Source of the DNA: Bacillus pumilus
GTDB lineage: Bacteria > Bacillota > Bacilli > Bacillales > Bacillaceae
Direction of reading: 5' to 3'
DNA: 64,000 bases
Assembly: GCF_024498355.1 (NCBI RefSeq)
Contig: NZ_CP101833.1
Location: forward strand, 1,283,001-1,347,000
The position numbers and the translations under genes are program-made. Below, piece by piece: positions 17,217 through 27,390 of the stretch (the stretch's first letter is position 1; each line of letters opens with the position of its first letter). The notes under the pieces are model-generated. The model was not told the origin of the DNA and searched no databases. It saw only the letters and a program-made list of their open reading frames with translations.

Positions 17217-17267
17217 AAAAAAATCACGATGAACGTCCATGCGTTGGAAGTATCATCGTGATTTTTT
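17217..17267. terminator. Bidirectional terminator pepQ / small membrane gene
   Basis: AAAATCACGATG / CATCGTGATTTTTT with A-tract and T-tract on opposite sides, ending pepQ and the convergent small gene. Confidence 0.8.
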
Positions 17268-17268
17268 G

Positions 17269-17412
17269 TCACTCTTTTCGATCCTTGTCAACAAAAAAAT
17301 CATCAATTGATTGAAACGGTTTGATTTTATGTTCTTTTCCTAAAGGATGTAGTGCAAAGCGAGCAGAAAACAAAACAGCCATACATAATATAATCCATAT
17401 GATAATACCCAT
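17269..17412 (-). CDS. Small membrane protein, 47 aa
   Basis: An ORF of 47 residues read on the minus strand: MGIIIWIILCMAVLFSARFA (one membrane helix) followed by a short polar tail ending FFVDKDRKE. AAAGGGG (17426-17420) sits 7 bp before the ATG, and the shared terminator directly follows the stop. Divergent from ykvZ. No known function; the RBS, membrane helix and terminator together argue it is a real gene. Confidence 0.6.
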   Translation of the reverse strand: MGIIIWIILCMAVLFSARFALHPLGKEHKIKPFQSIDDFFVDKDRKE

Positions 17413-17505
17413 CTTGAATTCCCCTTTCCATCCAGTGATTTGTTCAGCTCACATACATCTTAAAGTATGAAACGCTTACCATATCAAGAGAAAGTAGGAG
17501 AAAAA

Positions 17506-18495
17506 ATGTCAAATATAAGGGAGATTGCGAAAAAAGCGGGCGTATCTGTGACAACCGTATCACGTGTGATGAATGATCATCCTTATGTCAAAGAAGAAAA
17601 ACGAGAGCGTGTGCTGCATGCGATGAAAGAGCTCAAGTATACGAGAAACATTCAGGCTGTGCATTTAGCAAAGGGCTACTCTAATATGTTCGGAATCGTT
17701 CTTCCAACGATTGATCACTCCTATTTCAGCGGACTTGTCACAGGCATTGCCGAGAAAGCACAGGCACGCGGCCTGCACTTTGCCTTGTTTCAAACGGGGT
17801 ATGATCCAATAAAGGAAAAAGAAGCTTTGATGAGCTTAAAGGAGCGGCGTGTGGACGGTTTAATCTTTTGCTCAAATGCGCTAAGTGATCGAGACATCTT
17901 AAAGTGGCAGGAATCCGGCCCCATTATTTTTTGTCATCCTACACCACATGATGACTGTTCAGCGGTGTCGATTGCACATGATCAAGCATTGAAAGAAGGG
18001 CTTCATCATTTAGCGGCATGCGGGCACGAGCGAATTGCGATCGTTCTTGCCAGAACAGAAGGAGCGAATAGCCAAACGCGCCTTCAAGCTTATCAAGATA
18101 TGATGCAATCGCTTGGGCAGGACATTGATGAGGAATGGATCATTGAAGGGAAGTTAACACTTTTTGATGGGAAGCAATTATTTACAGAATGGCAGGGGAT
18201 GAAAAATCGTCCCACAGCATTACTGATCACAAATGACGACGTGTCAGCAGGCTTTTTATTAGAAGCGCAGCGTCACCATATAAAAGTAGGGGAATCACCC
18301 GCCATACTCGGCTTTCAAAACGAACAATTGAGTGAGGCTTTAGGGATTTCCAGCATTGAAATTCCACTCAAACAAATGGGGCAGGAAGCATTTGACTTGT
18401 ACGACCGGGCGTTAAAGGGAGAAGCACCAGAAAAACGAGTGCTGTCATTTCGCCTCATAGAGCGAACAACCACCGTTTTGAAAAACAATCGTTGA
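17506..18495 (+). CDS. ykvZ: LacI-family transcriptional regulator YkvZ
   Basis: Predicted DNA-binding repressor of the LacI/GalR family, 329 residues. The N-terminal HTH and hinge are clear (NIREIAKKAGVSVTTVSRVMNDHPYVKEEKRERVLHA split over residues 2-40), followed by a periplasmic-binding-protein-like sugar-sensing domain. The regulated genes and ligand are unknown; a neighbouring sugar-PTS locus is suggestive only. ATG 17506 follows GTAGGAG; the upstream ATG at 17467 has no RBS and would add residues before the HTH. Confidence 0.88.
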   Translation: MSNIREIAKKAGVSVTTVSRVMNDHPYVKEEKRERVLHAMKELKYTRNIQAVHLAKGYSNMFGIVLPTIDHSYFSGLVTGIAEKAQARGLHFALFQTGYDPIKEKEALMSLKERRVDGLIFCSNALSDRDILKWQESGPIIFCHPTPHDDCSAVSIAHDQALKEGLHHLAACGHERIAIVLARTEGANSQTRLQAYQDMMQSLGQDIDEEWIIEGKLTLFDGKQLFTEWQGMKNRPTALLITNDDVSAGFLLEAQRHHIKVGESPAILGFQNEQLSEALGISSIEIPLKQMGQEAFDLYDRALKGEAPEKRVLSFRLIERTTTVLKNNR

Positions 18496-18550
18496 CGCAC
18501 GTTTCATCTGTTTTGTACGATAAGAGGGATTGAATAAGAAGGAGGTGGGG

Positions 18551-19405
18551 ATGTTCATGGAATCCTTCACCGTTGATAAAGCGTTAAATAATAATGTCAT
18601 CATCGCAAGACACCCTTCTTTGGGCGAAGTGGTTCTGATTGGAAAAGGGATCGGCTTCGGAAAAAAATCGGGTGATGTTCTCGATCAAGCGGCATTTGAA
18701 AAGATGTTTGTGTTAAAAAACACGAAGGAACAAACAGAATATAAACAGCTGCTTCATCACATTGATGAGAACATGATCGAGCTTGCCAATGACGTCATTT
18801 ATCATATACGAGAAAAAATGGGACATCGCTTGAATGAGCATATTCATATTGCACTGACCGATCATATAGCCTTTAGTTTTAAGCGGGTGCAGCAAGGTTA
18901 TGATATTACCAATCCTTTTATGCTTGAGACACAATCGCTGTACCCGAAAGAATACGAGGTCGCAAAGGAAGTCGTTGAACTGATTAACGAGCGGCCAGAT
19001 ATTGAAACAAAGCTGCCAGAAGGAGAGATTGGTTTTATTGCGCTCCATATTCATTCGGCTTTAACGAACCGGCCCTTATCTGAGGTGAACCGTCATTCGC
19101 AGCTCATCACGCAGATGGTCCAAGTCATAGAAGATTCCTTTCATATGAAAGTAGACAGAGAAAGTATTCATTATTTACGCTTATTGCGCCATATTACGTT
19201 TTCGATTGAGCGTATTAAACGGGAAGAATCATTAGAGGAACCAGAAAAGTTGCTTCATCTATTGAAAAATGAATATCCTTTATGCTACAATACTGCTTGG
19301 AAAATGATCAAAATTTTGCAGCATGCATTGAAAAAGCCTGTACATGATGCAGAAGCTGTCTACCTGACGCTTCACCTGTACAGATTGACTAATAAAATTT
19401 CATAG
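18551..19405 (+). CDS. glcT: Transcriptional antiterminator GlcT
   Basis: BglG/SacY-family RNA-binding antiterminator that opens ptsG expression when glucose is present. The N-terminal CAT domain binds the RAT hairpin (TVDKALNNNVIIARH ... GKGIGFGKKSGD), followed by PRD1 (~75-170) with phosphorylatable histidines (HIHIALTDHIAF) and PRD2 (~175-284; RLLRHITFSIER). HPr and EII-Glc phosphorylate the PRDs. ATG 18551 lies 5 bp after AAGGAGG; ATG 18557 is an alternative. Its target RAT lies at 19449-19490. Confidence 0.92.
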   Translation: MFMESFTVDKALNNNVIIARHPSLGEVVLIGKGIGFGKKSGDVLDQAAFEKMFVLKNTKEQTEYKQLLHHIDENMIELANDVIYHIREKMGHRLNEHIHIALTDHIAFSFKRVQQGYDITNPFMLETQSLYPKEYEVAKEVVELINERPDIETKLPEGEIGFIALHIHSALTNRPLSEVNRHSQLITQMVQVIEDSFHMKVDRESIHYLRLLRHITFSIERIKREESLEEPEKLLHLLKNEYPLCYNTAWKMIKILQHALKKPVHDAEAVYLTLHLYRLTNKIS

Positions 19406-19435
19406 TTTCCTTGAAACGTGTAACTGATTCGATCA

Positions 19436-19510
19436 GGCATGAGTGACTTAAGGTAAATACAGGATAAGATCCTGTTATTTGCGCAACCTTATATCACCAT
19501 GCCTTTTTTT
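19436..19510 (+). promoter_or_regulatory. RAT antiterminator and overlapping terminator of ptsG
   Basis: Nested structures: an inner RAT-like hairpin (19449-19490) with arms AAGGT/ACCTT and AACAGGAT-type core (ACAGGAT / ATCCTGT), inside a terminator whose outer arms GGCATG (19436-19441) and CATGCC (19498-19503) are followed by seven T. GlcT bound to the RAT would prevent the terminator, as in B. subtilis ptsG. Confidence 0.85.
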
Positions 19511-19525
19511 GTGTTTGAAAGTGAA

Positions 19526-19541
19526 ATGTAAACGGTTAATT
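19526..19541 (+). promoter_or_regulatory. Weaker cre-like site in the ptsG leader
   Basis: ATGTAAACGGTTAATT matches the cre consensus at 14 of 16 positions. It is 36 bp upstream of the perfect cre site. Confidence 0.4.
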
Positions 19542-19576
19542 ATGAAATGTACGTCAGGGAGCAACCCAAATGTATG

Positions 19577-19592
19577 TTGTAAGCGAAAACAA
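19577..19592 (+). promoter_or_regulatory. cre site (16/16) abutting the ptsG ribosome binding site
   Basis: TTGTAAGCGAAAACAA fits WTGNAARCGNWWWCAW at every position. It lies inside the transcribed leader, downstream of the RAT/terminator, and runs straight into AAAGGAGG of ptsG, so CcpA bound here would act as a roadblock. Confidence 0.6.
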
Positions 19593-19607
19593 AAGGAGGT
19601 TCAACCA

Positions 19608-21707
19608 GTGTTTAAATCACTTTTTGGTGTGTTGCAAAAAATTGGACGAGCACTTATGCTTCCAGTTGCGATCCTTCCTGCTGCTGGTATTTTACTAGCA
19701 CTTGGAAATGCGATGCAAAATCCGCAGCTGATTGATGTAGCTCAATTTTTAAGCAATGATACAATTCAGCTTGTTGCAAGTGTCATGGAAAATGCAGGGA
19801 ACATCGTCTTCTCTAATCTTCCGCTCTTATTTGCTGTAGGGGTTGCGATCGGTCTTGCCAATGGAGACGGAGTGGCAGGAATTGCCGCGATCATCGGTTA
19901 TCTTGTCATGAACGTTACGATGAGTGCCGTCTTAATGGCTAACGGATCGATTCCGTCAGATTCTATCAAATTGGCCCAGTTCTTTAAGGAAAGCCATCCA
20001 GCGTATATTAATATGCTCGGCATTCCGACCTTGTCTACCGGCGTTTTTGGCGGGATCATTGTCGGGGTATTAGCAGCTTATATGTATAATAAATTTTACA
20101 AAATTGAGCTCCCGCAATATCTCGGTTTCTTTGCTGGTAAACGATTTGTTCCAATCGTCACATCCATTTCAGCACTTATTTTAGGGCTTTTGATGCTAGT
20201 CATTTGGCCGCCAATCCAAGGTGCACTGAACTCGTTTTCAACAGGACTGCTTGCAGCGAATGAGCCGCTTGCTGCCTTTGTATTCGGTGTGATTGAACGC
20301 TCACTTATCCCGTTTGGTCTGCACCACATTTTCTACTCGCCATTCTGGTATGAGTTCTTTAGCTATAAGAGCTTATCAGGAGAGCTTGTCCGTGGTGACC
20401 AGCGTATCTTCATGGCACAAATCAAAGATGGTGTTCAGCTGACAGCCGGAACATTCATGACAGGGAAATATCCGTTCATGATGTTTGGACTTCCAGCAGC
20501 AGCACTTGCGATTTACCATGAAGCAAAACCTAAGAATAAAAAGCTTGTAGCTGGAATTATGGGTTCAGCAGCACTGACTTCTTTCTTAACAGGGATTACA
20601 GAACCGCTTGAATTCTCATTCTTGTTCGTTGCACCATTATTATTTGCAATCCACTGTGTATTTGCTGGATTATCCTTTATGATAATGGATATTCTAAACG
20701 TGAAAATCGGTATGACCTTCTCAGGAGGGTTAATCGACTTCTTCTTATTCGGTATTTTGCCAAACAGAACGGCTTGGTGGCTTGTGATTCCAGTAGGTCT
20801 CGTGCTTGCTGTCATTTATTACTTCGGATTTAGATTCGCAATTCGTAAATTTAATCTGAAAACGCCAGGCCGCGAGGATGAAGCAGCAGATGGTGCAAGC
20901 GGGGCTAAGGCTGGAAAAGCCGATGACTTGCCGTATGAAATCCTTGAAGCAATGGGTGACCAAGAAAACATTAAACACCTAGATGCTTGTATTACGCGTT
21001 TGCGTGTCACAGTAAATGATCAGAAGAAAGTGGACAAAGACCGCTTGAAAAAGCTTGGCGCTTCAGGTGTCCTCGAAGTAGGGAACAACATCCAGGCAAT
21101 CTTTGGACCGCGCTCTGATAATTTAAAAACACAAATGCAAGACATCATTGCAGGCCGCACGCCGCGTCCAGCTAAAGACCCTTCTGCAAAAGAAGAAGTC
21201 AGCCAGCAGGTCGAAGAAGTCATTGCAAAACCGCTTCAAAACGAGCAAGGGGAAGAAATCTTTGCTTCACCAATTACAGGGGAGCTTCATCCGATTACAG
21301 ATGTACCAGATCAAGTATTCTCAGGGAAAATGATGGGTGACGGTTTCGCCATCTTGCCAAAAGATGGAACGGTGGTTTCACCGGTGAAAGGGAGAATTCT
21401 AAATGTTTTCCCAACGAAACACGCAATCGGCCTGCAATCTGATGGTGGACTTGAAATTTTGATCCACTTCGGTATTGATACGGTCAGCCTCAAAGGAGAA
21501 GGATTTGAAGCATTTGTACAAGAGGGAGATCAAGTAGAAATCGGTCAAAAACTCTTAGAGGTTGATATTGATAAAATTAAGTCAGAAGTACCATCTTTGA
21601 TGACACCAATTGTATTTACAAACTTAGGTGAAGGACAATTTATTGACCTTCAAGAATCCGGCGAGATCAAAGCTGGTCAAGAAAACATCATGAAAATTTC
21701 AAAATAA
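19608..21707 (+). CDS. ptsG: Glucose-specific PTS permease EIICBA (PtsG)
   Basis: Takes up and phosphorylates glucose. From GTG 19608 (after AAAGGAGG) it is 699 residues, the B. subtilis length. Order: EIIC membrane domain (~1-420, starting [21 protein letters not shown]), EIIB with phospho-Cys in [13 protein letters not shown] (~460), an Ala/Pro-rich linker, and EIIA with phospho-His in [12 protein letters not shown] (~620). A longer ORF frame from 19479 lies in the RNA leader and is not coding. Controlled by GlcT/RAT and probably by CcpA. Confidence 0.97.
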   Translation: MFKSLFGVLQKIGRALMLPVAILPAAGILLALGNAMQNPQLIDVAQFLSNDTIQLVASVMENAGNIVFSNLPLLFAVGVAIGLANGDGVAGIAAIIGYLVMNVTMSAVLMANGSIPSDSIKLAQFFKESHPAYINMLGIPTLSTGVFGGIIVGVLAAYMYNKFYKIELPQYLGFFAGKRFVPIVTSISALILGLLMLVIWPPIQGALNSFSTGLLAANEPLAAFVFGVIERSLIPFGLHHIFYSPFWYEFFSYKSLSGELVRGDQRIFMAQIKDGVQLTAGTFMTGKYPFMMFGLPAAALAIYHEAKPKNKKLVAGIMGSAALTSFLTGITEPLEFSFLFVAPLLFAIHCVFAGLSFMIMDILNVKIGMTFSGGLIDFFLFGILPNRTAWWLVIPVGLVLAVIYYFGFRFAIRKFNLKTPGREDEAADGASGAKAGKADDLPYEILEAMGDQENIKHLDACITRLRVTVNDQKKVDKDRLKKLGASGVLEVGNNIQAIFGPRSDNLKTQMQDIIAGRTPRPAKDPSAKEEVSQQVEEVIAKPLQNEQGEEIFASPITGELHPITDVPDQVFSGKMMGDGFAILPKDGTVVSPVKGRILNVFPTKHAIGLQSDGGLEILIHFGIDTVSLKGEGFEAFVQEGDQVEIGQKLLEVDIDKIKSEVPSLMTPIVFTNLGEGQFIDLQESGEIKAGQENIMKISK

Positions 21708-21800
21708 TTTTCATAACTGCCGTTCTTGTTAGATGACAAGCTCGGCAGTATGATATAATATTGTGGATGTATTAATTGTATAAAAAGGAGATTGATAAAA

Positions 21801-22067
21801 ATGGCTCAACAAACATTCAAAGTAACTGCAGATTCTGGAATTCACGCACGTCCTGCAACAGTTCTTGTACAAACTGCTAGTAAATATGATGCTGATATCA
21901 ACTTAGAATATAATGGTAAAACAGTGAACCTTAAATCTATTATGGGTGTAATGTCTCTAGGAATTGCGAAAGGTGCTACAATCACAATCTCTGCTTCTGG
22001 TTCTGATGAAAATGATGCACTTGCTGCACTAAAAGACACAATGAAAAGTGAAGGCCTAGGCGAGTAA
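21801..22067 (+). CDS. ptsH: Phosphocarrier protein HPr
   Basis: General PTS phosphocarrier, 88 residues. His15 lies in [12 protein letters not shown] and the regulatory HPr-kinase site Ser46 in [13 protein letters not shown], both conserved. P-Ser-HPr is also the co-repressor of CcpA. ATG 21801 follows AAAAGGAGATT. It overlaps ptsI by one base (TAATG), so translation is coupled. Confidence 0.98.
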   Translation: MAQQTFKVTADSGIHARPATVLVQTASKYDADINLEYNGKTVNLKSIMGVMSLGIAKGATITISASGSDENDALAALKDTMKSEGLGE

Positions 22068-23785
22068 TGCAACAACTGAAAGGAATCGGTGCTTCAGCAG
22101 GCGTTGCGATTGCAAAAGCATACCGTCTGGAAGAACCAGATTTAACAGTTCACCAAAAAGACATTAACGATCCAGAGACAGAAGTAAAACGTTTTGAAGA
22201 AGCAATTCATGTTTCAAAACAAGAACTTGAAGCAATTAAAGAACATGCGCTAAAAGAGCTTGGCCAAGACAAAGCAGATATCTTTTCTGCGCACCTTCTT
22301 GTGTTAAGTGATCCAGAGCTGCTAAACCCAGTAAAGGACAAAATCAAATCGGATAAAGTAAATGCTGAATTTGCTTTAAAAGAAACAGCGACCATGTTTG
22401 TCACGATGTTCGAAGCAATGGACAATGAATACATGAAGGAACGTGCAGCGGATATTCGCGACGTTACAAAACGTGTTACTGGACATTTGCTAGGCGTTGA
22501 CATTCCAAACCCAAGTATGATTTCTGAAGAAGTCATTATCATTGCAGAAGATTTAACACCTTCTGATACTGCTCAGCTAAACAGACAATTCGTCAAAGGT
22601 TTTGCGACAGATATCGGTGGTCGTACTTCTCACTCAGCGATCATGGCAAGATCAATGGAGATTCCAGCCGTTGTTGGAACAAAAGAAGCAACAAAAACGG
22701 TCAAAAACGATGATCTCATCATTGTTGATGGTATTACTGGAGACGTCATCATTCAGCCTTCTGAAGATGAAGTGAAAGCGTATCAAAAAAAGCATGAAGA
22801 CTTCTTAGCTCAAAAAGCGGAATGGGCGAAACTTGTTGACCAGCCAACGGTCACAAAAGACGGCGTTCACGTAGAGTTAGCTGCAAATATCGGAACACCT
22901 GAAGATGTAAAAGGTGTACTTGAAAATGGCGGCGAAGCGGTCGGATTGTACCGTACAGAATTTTTATACATGGGCAGAGATCAGCTTCCAACAGAAGAAG
23001 AACAGTTCAATGCTTATAAAACAGTGTTAGAGAAGATGGAAGGTAAAGCAGTTGTTGTCCGCACACTTGATATTGGTGGCGATAAAGAACTCCCTTACTT
23101 GCAGCTTCCAAAAGAAATGAACCCGTTCCTTGGCTTTAGAGCGATCCGCCTTTGCCTCGAAGAACAGGAGATTTTCAGAACACAACTACGCGCCTTACTT
23201 CGTGCAAGTACATATGGAAACTTGAAAATCATGTTCCCTATGATCGCGACGTTATCAGAATTTAGAGAAGCAAAAGCCATTTTACTTGAAGAAAAAGAAG
23301 CATTGGTTGCCGCTGGTACAGACGTATCCGATTCCATTGAAATCGGTATTATGGTGGAAATTCCATCAACAGCTGTCATCGCAGACCAATTTGCAAAAGA
23401 AGTGGATTTCTTTAGTATTGGAACAAATGATTTGATTCAATACACAATGGCTGCTGATCGAATGAACGAACGAGTGTCATATCTTTATCAGCCATACAAT
23501 CCAGCCATTTTACGTCTGATTACGCTTGTGATTGAAGCAGCGCATAAAGAAGGTAAGTGGGTTGGCATGTGCGGTGAGATGGCAGGAGATGAAATCGCAA
23601 TCCCGCTTCTACTTGGATTAGGATTAGATGAATTCTCAATGAGTGCAACATCCATTCTTCCAGCAAGAACGCAGCTAAGCAAGCTTTCTAAGGAAGAAGC
23701 TGCATCATTTAAAGAGCATATTTTATCACTTAGCACAACAGAAGAAGTAGTTGATTTCGTCAAGAAAACGTTTCAACATAACTAA
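22067..23785 (+). CDS. ptsI: PTS enzyme I
   Basis: PEP:HPr phosphotransferase, 572 residues, the entry point of the PTS. The phospho-His lies in [21 protein letters not shown] (residues ~185-205), followed by the PEP-binding TIM barrel with [11 protein letters not shown] (~290) and the catalytic Cys/Glu region [19 protein letters not shown] and GMCGEMAGD near the C-terminus. Starts on the ptsH stop codon. A terminator follows. Confidence 0.98.
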   Translation: MQQLKGIGASAGVAIAKAYRLEEPDLTVHQKDINDPETEVKRFEEAIHVSKQELEAIKEHALKELGQDKADIFSAHLLVLSDPELLNPVKDKIKSDKVNAEFALKETATMFVTMFEAMDNEYMKERAADIRDVTKRVTGHLLGVDIPNPSMISEEVIIIAEDLTPSDTAQLNRQFVKGFATDIGGRTSHSAIMARSMEIPAVVGTKEATKTVKNDDLIIVDGITGDVIIQPSEDEVKAYQKKHEDFLAQKAEWAKLVDQPTVTKDGVHVELAANIGTPEDVKGVLENGGEAVGLYRTEFLYMGRDQLPTEEEQFNAYKTVLEKMEGKAVVVRTLDIGGDKELPYLQLPKEMNPFLGFRAIRLCLEEQEIFRTQLRALLRASTYGNLKIMFPMIATLSEFREAKAILLEEKEALVAAGTDVSDSIEIGIMVEIPSTAVIADQFAKEVDFFSIGTNDLIQYTMAADRMNERVSYLYQPYNPAILRLITLVIEAAHKEGKWVGMCGEMAGDEIAIPLLLGLGLDEFSMSATSILPARTQLSKLSKEEAASFKEHILSLSTTEEVVDFVKKTFQHN

Positions 23786-23792
23786 GTGATTC

Positions 23793-23824
23793 AAACCAGA
23801 CAGGTTCAACTGTCTGGTTTTTTT
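23793..23824 (+). terminator. Terminator of ptsGHI
   Basis: AAACCAGACAG / CTGTCTGGTTTTTTT hairpin. Confidence 0.88.
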
Positions 23825-23899
23825 GTCGAATTTTATCATAATGGGTCATATCGAGCAGAGAGAAGGGCAACCTATAATTAAAAAATGGAGGTGACCAGA

Positions 23900-24127
23900 T
23901 TGCCTTTTTCTGACTATAAGCCGGGTGATCAAGTATATGTGATTTATCGAAATCCACATGCAGCAAACGTAGCACAAATTAAAGAAGCGGAAATCGTTTC
24001 ACATCCATACAACGAAGAGGAGCTTGCGCTATTTTTACTGGAAACGTATCATCCATTAGCACCTGATGATGCCGTATTTTCAACATACGAAGAAGCAGAA
24101 GCCCTTTATCAAGATTTGTTTGAATAA
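23900..24127 (+). CDS. splA: Transcriptional regulator of the spore photoproduct lyase operon SplA
   Basis: Small regulator (75 residues from TTG 23900) that limits splB expression in B. subtilis. The core VYVIYRNPHAANVAQIKEAEIVSHP is the SplA signature. TTG 23900 is 5 bp after GGAGGTGA (23887-23894); an earlier in-frame ATG at 23885 overlaps this RBS. Forms an operon with splB 81 bp downstream. Confidence 0.88.
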   Translation: MPFSDYKPGDQVYVIYRNPHAANVAQIKEAEIVSHPYNEEELALFLLETYHPLAPDDAVFSTYEEAEALYQDLFE

Positions 24128-24208
24128 GGGAGATTTTAGAAAGGATAAAAGCCATCCTGAGCGGTTAAAGTAACGGTATGAAACCTTAAAGGTAAGGATG
24201 TGCTAAAT

Positions 24209-25237
24209 ATGATCAAACCTTTCGTCCCCCAGCTTGTTTATATTGAACCTCGAGCGCTAGAGTACCCGTTAGGACAAGAGCTGAAGGAAAAGTTCGAGGG
24301 TATGGGAATTGAAATAAGAGAAACGACTTCACATAACCAGGTGAGAAATATCCCAGGGAAAAATGACTTGCAAAAGTATCGCAATGCGAAATCAACGCTT
24401 GTCATTGGTGTGCGGAAAACATTGAAGTTCGACTCGTCTAAACCATCTGCAGAGTATGCGATCCCATTTGCGACGGGATGTATGGGGCATTGTCATTATT
24501 GCTACCTGCAAACGACAATGGGAAGTAAGCCGTACATTCGCACGTACGTTAATGTAGAAGAAATATTAGATCAGGCTGAGCAGTACATGAACGAGCGTGC
24601 GCCGGACATCACAAGATTTGAAGCCTCTTGTACCTCTGACATCGTAGGGATTGACCATTTGACACATACACTGAAGCGAGCGATTGAATATTTTGGGCAA
24701 ACCGATCTTGGCAAGCTTCGCTTCGTCACTAAATTTCATCATGTCGATCATCTATTAGATGCAAAGCACAACGGTCGAACAAGATTCCGCTTTAGTATCA
24801 ACGCTGATTATGTCATTAAATATTTCGAACCCGGAACATCACCGCTCGATCAACGAATTGAAGCGGCTGTCAAAGTGGCAAAAGCAGGCTATCCTCTTGG
24901 CTTTATTATTGCCCCGATTTACATTCACGAAGGCTGGCAGGAAGGGTATAAAGTTCTTTTTGAAAAACTCGATGCCGCCCTTTCAGAAGATGTGAGACAC
25001 GATATCACCTTTGAAATGATTCAGCACCGCTTTACAAAACCAGCGAAGCGTGTGATCCAAAAAAACTACCCGAAATCAAAATTAGAATTAGATGAAGAAA
25101 AAAGAAGATACAAATGGGGTAGATATGGAATTGGAAAATATATCTATCAAAAAGATGAAGAACAAGAACTAAGACAGACGTTAGAATCATATATCGATCA
25201 GTACTTTCCGTCTGCAAAAATTGAATATTTTACTTAA
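24209..25237 (+). CDS. splB: Spore photoproduct lyase SplB
   Basis: Radical SAM DNA-repair enzyme that reverses the spore photoproduct (5-thyminyl-5,6-dihydrothymine) made by UV in dormant spores. The 4Fe-4S motif is CMGHCHYC (~90-97) and the H-donor cysteine is conserved in EASCTSDIVGID (~140). ATG 24209 gives 342 residues, the usual length; GTG 24200 is in frame but would sit too near AAGG. A perfectly ordinary, intact copy. Confidence 0.96.
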   Translation: MIKPFVPQLVYIEPRALEYPLGQELKEKFEGMGIEIRETTSHNQVRNIPGKNDLQKYRNAKSTLVIGVRKTLKFDSSKPSAEYAIPFATGCMGHCHYCYLQTTMGSKPYIRTYVNVEEILDQAEQYMNERAPDITRFEASCTSDIVGIDHLTHTLKRAIEYFGQTDLGKLRFVTKFHHVDHLLDAKHNGRTRFRFSINADYVIKYFEPGTSPLDQRIEAAVKVAKAGYPLGFIIAPIYIHEGWQEGYKVLFEKLDAALSEDVRHDITFEMIQHRFTKPAKRVIQKNYPKSKLELDEEKRRYKWGRYGIGKYIYQKDEEQELRQTLESYIDQYFPSAKIEYFT

Positions 25238-25263
25238 AGCAAGCCTTTATGGCTTGTTTTTTT
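25238..25263 (+). terminator. Terminator of splAB
   Basis: AGCAAGCC / GGCTTGTTTTTTT hairpin just after the splB stop. Confidence 0.8.
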
Positions 25264-25287
25264 CTATTTAAATTTTCTTACAACTAT

Positions 25288-25314
25288 TGAATGCGGTACC
25301 AATTTTGCCGATAT
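25288..25314 (+). promoter_or_regulatory. Sigma-D promoter of mcpC
   Basis: TGAA (25288-25291), 15-bp spacer, GCCGATAT (25307-25314): perfect -10, one mismatch in the -35. Lies 39 bp upstream of the mcpC ATG. Confidence 0.85.
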
Positions 25315-25353
25315 ACAAAATAAGATACGAAAGTAGGATGTAGGGGTGATGAG

Positions 25354-27315
25354 ATGTTTAAGAAACTTCAAATAAGGATAGCTGTTTTTATCTCAGTTAT
25401 TTTAATTTTAACCGTTGTGGCAGTTCAAGTGGGTTCCAACATAGTATTAAGACCACTCATTGAACGTGATGCAAAAACCACCACAGCAGCAACGGCAGAA
25501 AGCATGAGAGACATCATTGCATTAAGACTTAATGGTTACAGTGATACAATTAACAAACTGGCAACAAGTACACTGACTGAAGATTTTGCACAAAAACAAA
25601 CAAAACAAACATTGGCATTTGAAAGCGATGAACTAAAAGGCTTACAGGAGCAGGATGAACTCATCTCGCTTGCCTATATTGGAACAAATGATGGCAAAAT
25701 GTTCGCTTTCCCAGAGTCCGATTTTGGCGAAGGATATGATCCTTCTAAACGAGATTGGTTTATTCAAGCGGCTGAAAAGCCTGATGAGGTCCTGTGGACA
25801 GACCCATATATTGATAAAGCAACCAATGAAATGGTCGTCTCAGCCACTAAGGCGATTGTGCGAAATGGAAAAGTCGTTGGAGTTGCTGGACTTGATTTGA
25901 AGCTGTCCTCCATTCAATCCTATATAAAGGAACAAAAGATTCCTTATATGGGAACCGCTTTCTTAGTTGACGGCACAGGCACCATTTTGGCGCATCCAAC
26001 AGAGCAAGGAAAAAACATATCAAAAGTCGCTTCTGTGAAAAAAGCGATCGACAATTCTGGTATTGATGATAACAAACAGCTGACAGTCATATCTAAAATT
26101 AAAGAAGCCGATTGGACGATAGGGGTCAGCTTCGAGAAAAAGAAACTGCTTTGGATCACAGAACAAATGAATCAAACAAGTATCATCATATCTGTGATTG
26201 CGATTATTCTTGCTATGATCCTAAGCTACTTATTAGCAAGAAGCATTACAACGCCAATCAAGCGTCTGATAGAGCATGTTCGTAAAGTGTCTGAAGGCGA
26301 TTTAACCAGCTCACTTGAAACAAAGTCCCAGGATGAAATAGGTTTCCTCACGAAAAGCTTTAATCAAATGACAGAGGGCATTAGGGAGTTAATTGTAAAA
26401 GTGAAAGGGGCTTCAGACCAGGTTGTGAAATCAACGGATGAAGTGACGCAAATTTCAAATGAGACCTTACTATCAAGCGAACAGATTGCAACTGCCATTC
26501 AAGAGGTGGCAACAGGGGCGTCTAAACAAGCAATAGATGCTGAAACAATTAATGAGAAATCAGAGCATTTGTATGAAAAAGTACGTCATATGGGTGAGCT
26601 TGCCACGCAAATGCAAGCCAACTCAAAATCATCTGAAGATGCAGGCTATAGAGGGCTCGATGCTCTTGGCCAGCTCGTCCAAAAATCAACACAAGCGAAT
26701 GAAGAATCGAAGAAGGTAGAGCAAATGCTGCTGGATCTTGAGCATAAAACGAAAAATATTGAAAACGTCGTGACGGCGATCTCTGAAATCTCTGATCAAA
26801 CGAATTTACTTGCACTGAATGCAAGCATTGAAGCAGCGCGAGCAGGAGAAAGCGGACGAGGGTTTGCTGTCGTCGCAGAAGAAGTAAGAAAGCTTGCTGA
26901 ACAATCTGCACAATCAACAAAACACATTAGTGAAACTGTGAAACTCATTCAAGATGAATCGAAGAAGGCGGCTGAAGCAATGACAGCAGCAAGTAAAATG
27001 AATGAGGAACAAGGTGATGCCATCAATGCAACAGGTGAGGCACTCAGCAGCATCACAATGGAAATGCAGGCACTTGTCGGCTCCATTGACAGCATTCATA
27101 CACAGATCAATGAAATGACAGAAGAACAGCAGAAAATGAATGATTCCATTCAAAGCATTGCTGCAATTTCAGAAGAATCTGCGGCTTCAGCAGAGGAAGT
27201 GCATGCTTCTACCGATGAACAAGTACAAGCTTTAGAAAGAACGAAAACCTCGACCGAAATGCTGAACGAATCAAGCCAGGCATTACGTCAGGCGGTTGAC
27301 CGGTTTAAGGTGTAA
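25354..27315 (+). CDS. mcpC: Methyl-accepting chemotaxis protein McpC
   Basis: Transmembrane chemoreceptor, 653 residues; in B. subtilis McpC senses amino acids. Order: membrane helix ~8-30, extracellular double-Cache ligand domain (~35-275, with [22 protein letters not shown] split in it), membrane helix ~280-302 ([18 protein letters not shown]), HAMP (~303-355), and the long coiled-coil signalling domain whose hairpin tip is [21 protein letters not shown] and [18 protein letters not shown]. Regulated by the sigma-D promoter upstream. Confidence 0.93.
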   Translation: MFKKLQIRIAVFISVILILTVVAVQVGSNIVLRPLIERDAKTTTAATAESMRDIIALRLNGYSDTINKLATSTLTEDFAQKQTKQTLAFESDELKGLQEQDELISLAYIGTNDGKMFAFPESDFGEGYDPSKRDWFIQAAEKPDEVLWTDPYIDKATNEMVVSATKAIVRNGKVVGVAGLDLKLSSIQSYIKEQKIPYMGTAFLVDGTGTILAHPTEQGKNISKVASVKKAIDNSGIDDNKQLTVISKIKEADWTIGVSFEKKKLLWITEQMNQTSIIISVIAIILAMILSYLLARSITTPIKRLIEHVRKVSEGDLTSSLETKSQDEIGFLTKSFNQMTEGIRELIVKVKGASDQVVKSTDEVTQISNETLLSSEQIATAIQEVATGASKQAIDAETINEKSEHLYEKVRHMGELATQMQANSKSSEDAGYRGLDALGQLVQKSTQANEESKKVEQMLLDLEHKTKNIENVVTAISEISDQTNLLALNASIEAARAGESGRGFAVVAEEVRKLAEQSAQSTKHISETVKLIQDESKKAAEAMTAASKMNEEQGDAINATGEALSSITMEMQALVGSIDSIHTQINEMTEEQQKMNDSIQSIAAISEESAASAEEVHASTDEQVQALERTKTSTEMLNESSQALRQAVDRFKV

Positions 27316-27326
27316 TAGAATGGAAA

Positions 27327-27357
27327 GGAGCCTTGCGACGTGAGCAAGGTTCTTTTT
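27327..27357 (+). terminator. Terminator of mcpC
   Basis: GAGCCTTGC / GCAAGGTTC stem with five T. Confidence 0.75.
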
Positions 27358-27390
27358 GTATGATAAAATAAGTGCAGAGGGGGTGTTGAC

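Noticed and set aside
17467..17505. Upstream ATG of ykvZ
   Set aside because: Lacks a ribosome binding site and adds residues before the LacI helix-turn-helix; ATG 17506 is better.
19479..19607. Extended N-terminus of ptsG from ATG-like start at 19479
   Set aside because: Runs through the RAT/terminator and cre site; GTG 19608 after AAAGGAGG gives the known 699-residue length.
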